A stretch of 64,000 bases of DNA. Origin: Rhynochetos jubatus. Taxonomy: Eukaryota > Chordata > Aves > Eurypygiformes > Rhynochetidae. Positions 23,395 through 36,029 of this stretch are shown here, piece by piece. The notes under the pieces were generated by a model. The model saw only the letters and a list, made by a program, of their open reading frames with translations. It was not told the origin of the DNA and searched no databases. Numbering within the stretch: the first letter of the stretch is position 1; every line of letters starts with the position of its first letter. The stretch lies in NCBI GenBank assembly GCA_027574665.1, contig CM050656.1:13033501-13097500 (forward strand), in the 5' to 3' direction. Both the position numbers and the translations under genes were made by a program.

Positions 23395-26385
23395 AATTGC
23401 AGCAACTAATCACTGTGTGTTTGTAGGAGCTTCTTCAGCAGCTTTTGCTCTCCTTTTAGTTTTCCTTCTTCTTTGCATTTGCTACGCGGTGGTGCTAGTA
23501 CAAATTTTCTGCGCCCTTTGTTAAACGAATGACTCCAGACTGTGATGTCCTGAAATCTACACACAGAAAAGTGCTTTAGGTACAATAACATTGTAAAAGG
23601 CTGGATTCCTCTTCTAAGTTAATGAGTTAGGTCAAACATGGAGGAGAAGTAGTCTCTCTTGTGCAGACCTCTGAATCCTACTTTAGCTACACTATGCTGC
23701 CCGCTTTCTTTGTGGCTCTGTAAGTACATCAGAAATTATTAGACCCGTTGTTGTTTGTATTAGTCATAATTTGAATTAATCCATGACATCCTGTTCCACT
23801 TCTGGTACACTAAACCAAAATGTCCAGCCTTAGAGAGTCTGATGCCATGTCTGGTTATGCATGTGCAAGGCTGGCTGCTTCTGTCCTGACTCCCCCCTGT
23901 CCCTCCCGCTGCAACGTGAAGGCTGCGTAGGTGACTTGGGTGTATTCAGAGTCTTTAGGACCCCTTATTATATTCCAACCTATCAATTACTGGCTGAATA
24001 GCTCCGTAATTTGGCTTGTTAAGGTTTAAAATTAATTCTGTCTCTTTTCCTCCCAGCTATTTTCTACTGCTGTTATCAAAATCTGCTTTCTCTCCAATTC
24101 AGCAAATGGATATGCAAAACACTGAAACAATTTTCTCTCTGAACAGCGACAAGACAAATGCTGTAAACCGAGCGTCCACCCTGACAAGGGATGGGCTTGA
24201 GCCAGAGCTCACAAAAGTCAATGGAAAGATGCTCATTGACCAGACTGGATCTTAACTCAGTCCTTTTGCTAGCAGAAAAGGGAATAAAATCAATGGGATA
24301 AGAAGTCACGCACGTCTGATATTGTGTGAAAAAATATTTATGCCTAATATATTAGATTTGTCAGCTTGTGCTATCAGCAGCGTCAACACTGCGTGTGCGC
24401 CGTTCCTCTCAACACACTGACAATATTCTTTAGCCTTGTGCCTTAGATAAATTTCTTTGCATCCATCTTGCAAGCCTCTGACCCTTGTTTTATGCTCTGC
24501 ATTGCTTTCTCTCCTCTTTATTACTGTGTGGTATTGACAGATGTTACAATAAGATTCCTGTTCGCTACAGACCTTTCTCTCTTGCAGCTATTCTCACTTT
24601 CAGTATGATTTTTCTGTCACCCTGCTCTTTTCCCTGGATCTGGTTTGTCACTCACCATGTTTCTATCAAAACAGAAAACCAAGCAAAATAAAAAACCAAA
24701 ACCCACACCCCAACTAACCCTCCAAAAAACCTTCTGTCAGTCTTGCTTTTTTACAGTGTCGGAATTAACCTGGGTAGTGATGACTTGGAGAAAAGGCTCT
24801 TTGATTCCTGATGGCAGAGACCACAGAAGTATGGTGACATCCATTGTGTGGAAGCTCTTGGGTCTCGTTCCATAGAGTATAATGGCAAAATCTGCCTGGT
24901 TCCTGTCTATCTGGTTTCTAGTAGAAGTGTATCTGTGTCATGACAGCTCCCCTTCTGCTATGGAATGGCCCAGAAGAGGGCTGGCAGCGGGGTCAGTCCT
25001 TTTGGGTTATGTAGGACACATCTCGTAGCAACTGCAGTCTGATTTTTGTGTGTGGCTGTTTCCCTTCCCCACCCCTTTCCCTCCAGTAAATTGTTAGCTG
25101 GTTTTGACAGCGTTGATACCAAATAATGGGTGGAAAGAGTTATGCGGAGAGTAGGGGGAACAGATTTGGGTTTTTCTCCTTCTTGATGATCCTGCTGCTG
25201 CCAGTCACACATCCGTGGCTGTCAGAAGAACTGGAATCCAGGCCCTGAATCTTACAAATTAAGAATATTGGCTGAAAAGACTAATCAGTTCCAGTGAGTG
25301 CTCTATAGAGATGTTTTTTGTGGTTTGCTACTGTCCTCCCCCAGGGAGTCTGGTTAGAGGCGTAACGAGGTGTCCGAGATAGGGGCTATCTAAACCCAGC
25401 GTGCGCTGTTAATCAGACAGCTGAGGGGGAGCCACATCCAGATCGCTGCCAGATGTTTGTCTCGGCACAGATTTTCAAGCTGTGAAGCAGGTCCCTGCTG
25501 GGGCTGATAAGGCTGTGCATAAAATATTGGAGATGGCATCATGTTGGCCCAAAGGGTAACATTTCAAACGCTTGTCATGCTCGGGATTAAAAAAATTCTT
25601 GCGGGATTTCTGGGACTCAGTCTTGTTTTTGAAAAGCAGTTTAAGCATTTGGGCACACAATAAGGAGTGTACTGGGTGCCTGATTTCTGTTTCTTTGATA
25701 TCAGTGAGAATTTAGGTCACAGGCATCTGTGTGTTGTTTTACAAAGATCCCAAGGCCTCTGAGTTGCTTTTCAAGTATCTTACCTGAAGTGGTGTTTATT
25801 TTGGAGGAGGTAGTTTACACAGTTACTTGTAGATATCATGAAGTGTTTTACAGCTGCCCTGTGGGGTGCTGTGAGCAGTGAGATGGGGAGATCTGAGCCC
25901 TCCCATTCCCACTTCCGTGCAGGTGCTTTAGGGCTCCCATCAAGGTATTGATCCCTTTCATGTCATAAGCAGTTCTTGTCCTGTGCTCATCCAGCATGAC
26001 GCTCCGATCCTCATGAGGACTTTTGATTATCAATGTAACAACAAAGATGTAAATTGTACTAATGCACGTACAAGACTGGCTGTGAAAGGCGAGGCCAAAA
26101 GCTGACCTGGCAGAATTAAAAGATCAGAGTAAGCATCAGGCAATGCTTCACCTGCTCTCTCCCAGCTCCGCACAGCTTGGGAGGGGAGGCCTCCTGAGCC
26201 AGCGGTGGTTTGTTTGCTCCAGAACCCTTAACCAACTTCTTTCATAAGCTTGTGCCATGAACCCACATAGTTTTGTCGTGTACTGTGGCACAGCTTAAGT
26301 AAGCCATATGCACAGAAAATACCTCTAACGTCACGTGATGCCCCCTATTTATTTTTTTGAAAGAGACAATGAAGATTTGTTTATC

Positions 26386-26407
26386 TTTATTATTTATTAT
26401 TATTTAT
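26386..26407 (+). repeat. (TTAT/TAT)n AT-rich repeat
   Basis: Imperfect alternation of TTAT and TAT units. Confidence 0.8.
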
Positions 26408-29400
26408 CCCTCCTCAGCCTCTCCATGCTGCTCCAAATGCTGTTTTCCCAGCTACTTGGGGAAGGAAGATATCCAGCGTAGTCTCTCAGCACAGGCTAGG
26501 CAAGCCTACTGTTATGTGAAGCTCCTCTTTCAGTAAGAGACATAATAATTTGGAAACCTTGAGTGTGGAAAACAGCACTGTACAGTTCCGTGTGACTAAA
26601 TGTGGCACTCCTCTGGATAACGGCTCTAGAAGTTATGTGGATCTGTTGTAAGAGGTTGTTGCGCTTTAAAGCCACAGCTGTGGCCAGTAGAGATGTGAAG
26701 TTTGGTGCTGTGTTAGTAACCTGTATTCTGCTTATTTCAGCATTAGGCTGGGAGATGGGAATTGCTGCATTTTAATCCTTATTTGGAGTGTTTTCCCAGA
26801 TGTGAGTCAATGTGCTTGTATTCACCTTTCTTGCTTTAAAAAAAAATATAAAATCCTGTTTAAAGAATAACATTCTCTTTTACCATGACAATCAACCAGC
26901 CAGCATTTTGTAAACATGTAAAAGCATTCCTTAAGTAATTTTGCTATTGCTATTTTGTTTATTTTTAAATGTTAGTATTTTTGATAATGCTGATGTTAAA
27001 CCACGCACATGCGAGTCTGCCTGAAGAATGCCTTTGCAGTGCACTACTATTTACTACAAGGTCATATATTACATTTAAATCTTAGTGAATACTTTAAAAG
27101 GCAGTGTCCTGTTGAACACTTTTGCAGGTAGTGTCTACAGCCTTCAAGCTGTCCCTTCAAGCCCCATTTTGGTTGGGAAGATGAAATTGTGGCATCTAAT
27201 GATTTAGATGCTTCAGTGCTGGACATAATAAATAGAGAGATAAACATCAATATCTGTTGCTTGTGAGCAGTGGTTCGTAGCCTCCTGTTGTCTAGAAAAT
27301 AGATTTTCTCACCCCTTAAAATCTGACTTCCTGATCTTTTTCTAAGCATTCCAAAACTTTCAGCTTTCCAGCCAGTACACAGACATTACTGGGCATATAA
27401 GGAAACTAAACTGTTCTGCTGTGAAATCAGTCTTTAGTACTATAGCCACTGGTATTGGATCATGTCCCTGGCAGAAGAGTTTTGTTGATGAGAAATACAG
27501 TCCAAAAATAATAACTTTGAAAGAAAGCAGAAGGGGGTGTAGTTAACTGATCAGATCTGTCTATATTCTTTTTGAAGCTCCCTTGTCCACAATGAATGTT
27601 CTCCATTCCAATTTGATAACACTGTATAGCTGTGCATTTCTTTTAATGCCATGGCAAGTTTAGGTTTATTAAAATACGTCTCTAGACCAAGAAAAGGGGC
27701 ATCTTCCATTCCCATCTCTGTGAATGGGGTCGAGTGACTTGACCTTTCTTGGTCTCAAAATTTTTATCTTCTTTCCTTACCAGAGGACAATGCTGAGCTG
27801 AAAAAAAATACCCCAAATCCACAAAACTTATGTTAAAAAAACCCCAACCCCCAAAGTAATGTCTGAGAAGTTTTGAGAGAATAACGCAAGATCAGTGCAA
27901 AGTAATAGCTTCTTTCCATCTTGCTTGTGAGCAGGCTGAAGATGTGTTTGACAGGAGTCCCTTTGGAATGCCATGGTTTAAAATAGTATGGAACACATCA
28001 AAGTCTGTCTGTGACTTGAGTGTCTACACTATTCATTGCAAGCTGTGTCCTAGATTTCTCACTCCTTGCCTACTCCAAAGCTTTTCTCCATGCCACATAC
28101 AATAAAGGTTCAAGAAAAGCTGCCCTTTAGCCTGTCCTTACAAAGCAGATCCCTTTTGGAGGAGTTGTGGAGGCATCACAGGTCTTCTGCTGAGGAATGG
28201 TCAGCATGATTCTGCTCTGTACTGTGAAGAACCACAAGGCACACAACAGGCTTCACTGTTTTGCTTTCATGTGGCAAGCGGAACAGACTCTGTGCTGACA
28301 ATCCAGGAGCCTTTGAACATGTGGTTGGAGTTCAGAGATTTTCTTTGTTCCTGTTGCAGGGGGCGATTTTTGAGGTATCATTTTTCCCACCAGAAAACTT
28401 AGATAGCTGTACGTTGGTGTACCCCCAAAAAGCACACATAAGCAATTAACTGTAACTTGTAGGTTTAACTGAAGGGTTGGAGGGGTCTTGGACATGGTAT
28501 TGTTTCTGTATTGTGCTTAAGAATTGTTAAAGGGCTGTAGGGACCAGTTAGGACATTTCTAAATAACTGGTGTTTTCAGTTACCTCATTCACTTCACCTT
28601 CCTGGATGGGGAATCCTTAGAGGTACTCGGAGCACTAACAAATTTCCAGTAGCTGGTGTTCCATCACCAGTCCAACCAGCAGCACTGATTTCTGAAGTTG
28701 TGATCAGTGTGAGATATGCAATATCCACGTGGGTTTGTAGGTCAGCTGGACCCACTGAAAGCTGGAGCTTTGTGCTCGGAGAAGTTGAGTGCAGGCTGCT
28801 GAGAGCAGTTCCACAGCGCGGTCCGTAATCCTTTATGTGAAACAGAATTGGAAGGTTTTGCATTCCTGGTGCAGCAGGAAGGAAAATGAAGTAATGCGTA
28901 TTAGTTCCATTTAGCGTGATGTGTCTTAACTTGTAAGTCTTCCATTGCTGCTAGGCGTTTGTACGTCCAGGGGAGACCCGGCTGGAACAGCAGCTATTTT
29001 CTGTCCTAGTAGAAATGTTGTAACTCTGTAAAATACTGGATCTAATTCTGTTAATCTTGAGATGCTGTCAGAGGAGGTCTTGGTGAAGGCTGTGATCACT
29101 GCAATAAATATTTACTCCAAGATGGCTGCATTTATTACCCCGCCCCCTCTCCAAATTTCATTTTTGTTGTTTCAAGACAAACTCTGTAAGTAGTTTGTTG
29201 CATGTAGTATTTGGAAGGAGGCTATTTTCCAGATAACTTTCGTATTTCCACTTGGCAGCTTTAATACGACCTTTGTCCTAACCAGATCTTAAGCGTTTTC
29301 TGTAATTCCTAACAATTGAATGTTTCATTCTTTGGAGCCTTCTGACTTCCATTCAGTTTCACTGACCTAGATTCTACTGGTTGGGATTGATTGCTGGGAT

Positions 29401-29841
29401 GATCTAAGCTGCTGTCTACTAAAGCCTTAAATTCCCCTCTTTTTGTAAAGGGAAAATGATTTCTTAACTCCTTGTTATTTGTACTGTCGGGAGAGACAAA
29501 TTCAGGTGGTTTTTAACATCAATTTTCCTTCCGGGGGAAGTGATCCAGCTTGGATTTCGCTTAGAAAATAAACAAGTGTAAATTGAATTTGCTGAGGCAG
29601 CAAACCTACAGGAGATGTGACAGCTCTGTTGCCTGGGGCTGCGGGAGACCCGAGGCTGGGTATTGTTTGTCAGGCAATTGGGATGTCATAACGGGTGACA
29701 GTGGCACTCCTGGACTTCAAAAATGTTAGAGGAAAAAGCGGCGGGTGCTGCTTGCAGTGTGCTCTCTGTCAGTCCCCAAAGTCCTGGAGGAATGTTGTTG
29801 GTGATTTGGAGACATTCCAGAAGTACTATGTAGTTTTTTTT

Positions 29842-29896
29842 CCCCCTTTTCCCCAACACCCCTGTCCCACCACCCTCCCAACCTCCCCGCCCCCTG
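29842..29896 (-). repeat. C-tract cluster (minus-strand G-quadruplex candidate)
   Basis: At least six C3-C5 tracts with short spacers, preceded by a T run. On the minus strand this gives more than four G3 runs within quadruplex loop limits; the plus strand could form an i-motif. Confidence 0.6.
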
Positions 29897-30012
29897 CTAC
29901 ATTTGTGAGGGGAATGGGAACAGTCAACAGCCGAAACAAACAGTCACCAACTACCATATGTGGGAAAACATTGAAATTCATTTTTATTTTTTTCCTTTTT
30001 TAGCACATTTCT

Positions 30013-30029
30013 TTTGTTGTTGTTGTTGT
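30013..30029 (+). repeat. (GTT)n microsatellite
   Basis: Five copies of TTG/GTT. Confidence 0.85.
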
Positions 30030-32539
30030 ATTTTTTCTCAAGCTGTGAGCGAAAGAAAGAAGCCATTTTCAGAGGTATATTGAAATATTGCTATGGCTCT
30101 CAGCTGACTAAATACCTCTGCAAATAAAATTTGAAAGTTCTGAGGACATGATTTACAGTTTGGTAAATGGATTGAATTTCTGGCTCATGGAAAAAAGCAA
30201 GATGATAAATTCACTAATAAAAAATGAAGTTTCACTGTTTCTGTCAGAAATAATTTACATATGCCATTATCTGCCTCTCAGTGTTCACATAGGGAACACT
30301 AAATGTAACTATTACCATGGTCTGGAACAGGATCATGTAGTAAAGGAGGAAAGATATGTGTATGAGGGAAAGGTAGGTGAATACTTTCATCCCAGCCCAC
30401 TTCCATCTTGCTTACAATGCAGAGGATGTGGGTACAGAGAAAAGACTGATGGGATAACAATTGCACCCATGCTCCATTAGGATTCATTCCTTTGCAAGAT
30501 GAGAAGAATGTCTTAGTGCCCTGGCTTATGGCCAACAGTGCCAGCAGTTATTGGAAGAAGTAATGAAATTTCGTGTTATTAAAGCAGGAAAGGCAGTGAG
30601 TGGGTCTGGCATATAGAGACACTTGCAAAATAGATAACACCTTTTGTTATAAATAGCTCTTAGCACACCTTGGTATTTACATGTAGCATTTTCTCTCTGG
30701 AAATCCCACTGGTGACAGACATGCCCATTTCACAACATATTCTGTGGAAGTTGTCCATTATTTTTCATTAGATCCGGTCCGTGGCTGTTAGCTGGTCACT
30801 ATTCTGCATGTTTGTTCTGATGCAGAAGAGCCCACACTCAGTTGCAATTGTTTTCATGGCTATAGCCTCTTGCATGTCTGCAGTAATTTTGTTTCTTGGT
30901 CTGGTTTCATTACTTTTTTACAAAGGTGAATGTTGCCAGTCACAGAACTTGCATTTTCTTGTAGCCTTTCTTAACACTGAACCAGTGTTCTGCGACATGA
31001 CAGCCCGTGGAACTCTGTCAAGGCTAATTACAGCAGAGGCAGAAGTACTGATGTTTCATATTTGGTTTTACATATGGTTTTGCCTTTTATAAAACTTCCT
31101 CCTGTAGAAGCGCCTTGAAGCACAAAGCAGAAACAAAAGTAGTTGCCATTCAGCAGGACAGCTTAGCGTTCTAGTTCATGTGTCAAGAATTTTCTTTATG
31201 ATACGGGGAATGATTATTTGTCACTCCTTTTTCACTTTCAGTGGATGACAACATTTCTGATAACAGTAGATGCTCAAACACATCAAGGTTTTTCTAGTTG
31301 TTTTGTCAACATATATGCAGCACTAATCATATGAAGATTTTTGTCTTTTCTCAGATATCAGAAAGTAAAAGATAGCTAAGGCCAAAAGCATATATTTTTA
31401 TAAATAAAGTAGCCTGCTGGAAACACACTAACCTGACTTCAGGTCCCCTTATTAAGAGTCTACATAAGGAAAGAGGTTATCAGTACTATGAAGTCTCTTC
31501 AGTCAAACCTTGTGGTGCAATTTAGAGCCTGCTGTTAATAGTGTTTAATGTAAAAGTGTGGTGGCAGGTAAACTTTTGAATGACATCTGTTGCTAAACAT
31601 TCTGTAATTTTGAAGACTTAGATGTTTGCTGGGTCCTAAATCTGCTGCATTTTCAATTGTTTCTCCATTCATATGATAATCAGGCTGCTCACAATTGCTA
31701 ATTATTAGCACCTTTGTTTAAAGAATACAGAGAGCAAATGCATGTCTGTGGCCAGATGCTTTTAGAGATGTAAGCAGTAAGATGATAAAGCTCATAAAAT
31801 TCACAGCCCATCACGTGCAGGATAATGATTAGAAAGCAGCTAAGCCTTCCTGTCAACCTTCTAGCTAAAAGGAGAAAAAGTCTGTTTGTAAGCAACATGC
31901 TAGCGTTTTAACCAAGAGATGAATGTCAGCATTTCCATAAATCTCCAATTTAGAAAATTAAAATACTATGGGGACCATAAAGGGCTGAAGCTGTTGTCTA
32001 GTTTCAGTTCTGTGCTGCTGCAGAAGACAGACTGTCAAGGACGTTCAGTTTAATTGCTAGGGGAAAGCAAGCACAAAATTACAAGAACGAGTAATGCCAA
32101 GTGATGAGGGTTTCATGTTCTATGTGGATTCAACTTGTAAACTCCTTTCTTCTTCCTTTCTTCTTTCATCTTCCTACCTTCTCTTTAGGTTACATCTGCC
32201 TCTCTCCCTGTCTGCTTTTACCCACTCTTTCTCACCAGCTCTGAGGCTGCTCTACTTTTGGTAATTACGGCAGCTTTAACAGGCAACATGTGCATTTTCC
32301 CTAGTAAATCTGGCTTCTGTCCGGCTGCTTGCGTTTGTGGCTTTTCATGAGCACCTGCCAATTTGAAATCTGTGGCATTAGTCAATATGTCACCTACGGG
32401 CAAGCGTCTGTGATGCCTTTCAGTTTTCATCTTCCTCTGTGCCGAGTGATGCTCTCCTACTGACATTCCAGTGTAAATAGGCCATTATTTTCTGGATTTT
32501 TCCCATTGCAAACTGTCTGATTTGAAGATGGACAGTGAA

Positions 32540-33230
32540 AAGCGAGCCGAATCCCCTGCTCACTCCCCTCTCGCGGTGCTGGTTTCGATTTTGCAGTTTT
32601 CTCCTGTTGGCTTGAAAGTGTTGGCTGATCCTGGTCTTATTATTTTTGTCAGGGCCTGATACGTGCCAGTGTTGCAGCCTGGAGGAAGCATCGCTCCCGC
32701 GGGGCTGACTAGGGAAACCCTCGAGGGAACCGTCTTTAGGAGACAAGATAAAGAATAATTGTTTTGCACCGATTTGGCTTGGCCTGCTCGTGTGTCCGTG
32801 AGAATCAAAATCCAGTGAAACGGGTTGGGAGAAAAAGGAATTACCGGCCAGCAACGGGCGGAGCGCCGAGGTGATGCAGGGGAAGGCAATTAGGCGGCTG
32901 CGGACCGGCGGGATGGCGGGCGGTGCGCCCACCAGGGGGCGCCCTTGGCACTGGGAAAGCGCCCGCGCGCCGCGGGGGCCCCGCACACCCGTGTGGGGTA
33001 ACGCGCCGACCCGACTCCCATGGTGGGTACCAAGGCTCTCCCGCGGAACCTTAAGGGGCGGTGTCTCCCTCCTAGATTGACCTTCCCAATGATTAAGACG
33101 AGTAACCGTTCACATCACAGCTTTTAACCCCGAAATCCGCGCCGCGAGAAGGGACGAGCAGCGTAACCGTGCGGAGTGTGACAGCAGCTGTGTAAATAGC
33201 GGGTGATTGCTCGTGTGTGAGATGTAATAT
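32540..33230. promoter_or_regulatory. Intronic CpG island, possible alternative promoter
   Basis: CpG density jumps from about 32560 and peaks between 32850 and 33010, inside an otherwise CpG-poor 60 kb. It contains a near-consensus CTCF motif at 32929-32944, a GC box (GGGGCGG) at 33055-33061 and a CCAAT sequence at 33086-33090. A 69-codon plus-strand frame and a 188-codon minus-strand frame (32420-32986) cross it; both have the Arg/Pro/Gly-rich look of translated CpG islands and no recognisable domain. It could be an alternative promoter of the host gene, a lncRNA promoter or an insulator. Methylation-free status is inferred from retained CpGs. Confidence 0.65.
32929..32944 (+). promoter_or_regulatory. 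Near-consensus CTCF binding motif
   Basis: CCACCAGGGGGCGCCC reproduces the core of the vertebrate CTCF consensus (CCACCAGGGGGCGC) base for base. It lies in the middle of the intronic CpG island. CpG methylation inside the motif could modulate binding. Occupancy itself is inference. Confidence 0.65.
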
Positions 33231-34381
33231 TTGAACAGTGTCAGTCAGAAAAATGACCTAGTTTTAGTTTACTGACAAAGCAAATCCTGGCATAGGGAAG
33301 GTATTATTGCATTTCTAGTAGCTGGAGAAAAGCACCTGCTTCTTCGGCTAATGTAGGGGGAACAAAAAAAGAAGGAAAACCGGAATCTGCCGAAAATCAC
33401 GGTGGGAGGGTTGTTCTGTAAGGGATTTTTCTTTTTTACATGCTGAAGAAACGTGTTCATCTGAGAACGCTGTCTTGGGTACAGTCAAAACAGGGTAGGA
33501 GATGCGGCCTGTAGCTGAAGAACTCGCAATGCACTAATGGAGCGTGGCGATACCTTTGCGAAAGGTGAAAATTCCATTTCCTACTGAGACCCTCTGATCT
33601 GTTGTCACGTAGGCATGAAGATTTTTGAATGCTCACGAGCCTGGTTACGATTTGAACTAGATGACAGGAAGCTGAAAGGCAGTGTAGGCCGTTAGCATCA
33701 CCTGCTGACATCCAGTTTCCATGGGAAGAGATGTTACATATTGGTGAGAGTATGCCAACATTTGGGGAAGATAAATGTGTTAAATCTGGTTTTGGCGTTT
33801 TCAAGCTTATGGGAGCAGGTTCTTCCAGTTCTCGAGAAATGCCAACACTTTCCCATGAGTTTCTTACCTCCTACCTACACTGTTTTTAAAGGGGGAACGC
33901 TCGCTAAGCAGAGTACAAACCACACTAAAACAGATGTTAATGCATTAGTTGTGGAACGCAGTGTTATTCTGGGCCTCTTGCGAGTATTGAAACAGATAAT
34001 ATTTTACTCTTAATGTCTGGGCATGCAGATTGGTGCCCTGTCTTTTAGGACATGAAATTGTGGAGGAAATCAGTCTCATCCTCACCTTCTGAGTGAACTA
34101 TTATTTGTATTGCAAAATTACCATGTAAACAGCCATAAATAATCACATTACTAGTGCTATAGTTGCACAGTCCTGGTAAGTTTGAGGATATTTTTCAGTG
34201 TCTATAAAAATAAATGATTGCTTTTAGTAAGGTATTTAACATCCAACCTCTATTTTTCCCTGGTAATGAGTTCTGTGGCCTAGTAAGCTAATGTGTTAAA
34301 GAGTATTTGCTATTAATTCACTTGTTTTGCTTCTTATCTGTCTTTCAGATTCAGTGACTGCTCTTGTTCTTCCCCTCTTCA

Positions 34382-34800
34382 CAGACTTACAGGTTTGGAA
34401 AGGACCTCTGTGATCTTGCCTCAGGGCAAGATCAGCTATATTGGTCCTTTTGGATGGATGATTAGTTAACTAGTTCTTAGCACCTCCAATAAGGCAGATT
34501 TTGCAGGCTAAACTGCTGTATTTCAATACTGTTTGAAAAAGTTGTCCTTATCAGTCTTGCTGAAACTTAATCCCTTTACTACTTGTATTGTCTAGCAGGC
34601 ATGAAGAACAGTAGCCTTTTAGGTATTAGAAGTGGATCACATTGTCACCTCTCCTTTGAAGTAATCAAAGTATTTACCCTACCCATTCCTCATATTTTTC
34701 AAAATCTCTGGTCTGATAATCCTCATGGCTGATAATTTCCATGTTTCGGTTGCGTTATGCTCAGAACTGAGAATGGTATTTTAAGTGATACTTTACTGTC
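34382..34800 (-). mobile_element. Very old CR1-like LINE relic
   Basis: Read on the minus strand, the order of weakly conserved blocks follows a CR1 3' region: terminal block near 34391-34415, a middle block near 34570-34640 and the last coding blocks near 34640-34790. Identity is low and there are many indels. It looks like one of the ancient CR1/L3-type copies shared widely among amniotes. The right boundary is unclear, and matches may extend beyond 35000. Confidence 0.45.
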
Positions 34801-36012
34801 TTGCAGTAGAACAAAAGTTTTGCAGAAACTTCTGTACAGAGATGCTATAGGATGTTTACTCTTTTTTTAATTTTTATTATTATTTTTTTTATGTAGAGGC
34901 ATTTTGAATTCCAAAATAATCTCTGGATCTTAGTAGACTTACATTTCATTTTTGCTATGTTCTTAGTCAAACTGACAGTGTGATGTGTACATTCTTAGGT
35001 TTCCTTTATAGACCAGCTAATCCTGAATTTCTCAATTGGTTGTATGTACTCCAGTCACAGAAATCCAGTTCTTCTATTTGTTCTAAAATGGGGATATCAA
35101 GCTGACTTGTACCATTTGCTGTCAGTTTAATAGCATCTTCATACTTTCAATAGTTGCCACTCCTTGAACAATGTGAATTGATAATTTTGTTTGCTTTAAT
35201 CATTAATCCACTGTGAATAGGAACTGTAAAATCCAGGATCTTTTTTTTTCTATCAGTTTGCAGTTAACCTGGAAGCTAGCAATAATAGTTTGAATTACTC
35301 TTTTCTGTATATATTACACTCCTCAAAATTTCTCTTCATCTTGATGGGGACTATTGAGTTCAGGATTGATATTTCTGTAGTACCTATCCATCATCTTTGC
35401 TTAACCTAAATAATTAGATGATATATTCACATGTTGCTGCTCTACACTTTACTTAGACTAGTGTTCTTCCCTTTTCAAAGGAGTTTTAAACATAGCAATA
35501 AGCACAAAACATAGTTGTGGGGTTTTTTTAGGAGGGGGAGGCAGAAGGTTTTCTAACTTCTTGATCTGTCAGATTGAAGTGGATCTTTGTTAAAAAGCAA
35601 CTCACCTTTTCCCGCTTGTTTTACATTACCTGCTTTTCACCATGAATTGCACCAGTTCTCTCGTTTCACGTTTCCTAAAGCTTTGTTTTATATTTTGTGA
35701 TCTGACGCTCAGGCAAGCACAACACTTGAGAAACAATCAAAATGTTAATGTAATTTTAAATTACTTTAAGTCCAGCCTTGGTGCTCTCTCTTCCTAGAGA
35801 ATGACCTTCATTTTTGTCCCTGCTGGGAAGAAACCTTCCTTGTGGCAACTATAGGCCATAATATGCCACCGGTTTTTAAGCAGAATCGCCATTGATTTCT
35901 TCAGGGAGTTCCACTTAGAATGCGACATCACGGCAGAGCTCACTCTAGTTACATACATCAAATGAAAGGATGCAGTTCACATACATTCCTGAATCCGGTG
36001 TTTAAGCTCCAG

Positions 36013-36029
36013 TGGCCACTAGAGGGAAC
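36013..36029 (+). promoter_or_regulatory. Candidate CTCF motif
   Basis: TGGCCACTAGAGGGAAC fits the CTCF consensus well: TGGCCAC, then TAG, then AGGG, departing only at the 3' GGC/GC positions. Confidence 0.4.

Larger units (their letters stand above)
17554..32539 (+). other. Putative intron 1, long block without genes
   Basis: Fifteen kilobases of AT-rich DNA with no coding exon, RNA gene or transposon that I recognise. Visible features are a C14 run at 18484-18497, A-rich low-complexity tracts at 20197-20222, 23350-23394, 24660-24735 and 27798-27856, a TTAT-type repeat at 26386-26407, a C-tract cluster at 29842-29896 and a GTT repeat at 30013-30029. There is a possible CTCF motif at 19599-19612. 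The 102-103-codon frames at 29695-30003 and 30781-31092 have no supporting homology or splice context. Confidence 0.6.

Noticed and set aside
24016-24255. 79-codon plus-strand frame with a protein-like C-terminal half
   Set aside because: The second half looks less random than most, but no flanking acceptor and donor pair and no known protein match could be argued.
30781-31092. 103-codon hydrophobic frame that looks like a membrane protein
   Set aside because: T-rich DNA gives Phe/Leu/Val-rich translations by default; there is no conserved motif or gene context.
32420-32986. 188-codon minus-strand open frame, the longest in the window
   Set aside because: It lies across a CpG island where stop codons are rare. 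The composition is Arg/Pro/Ser/Gly-rich without domains, and no splice or promoter arrangement supports it.
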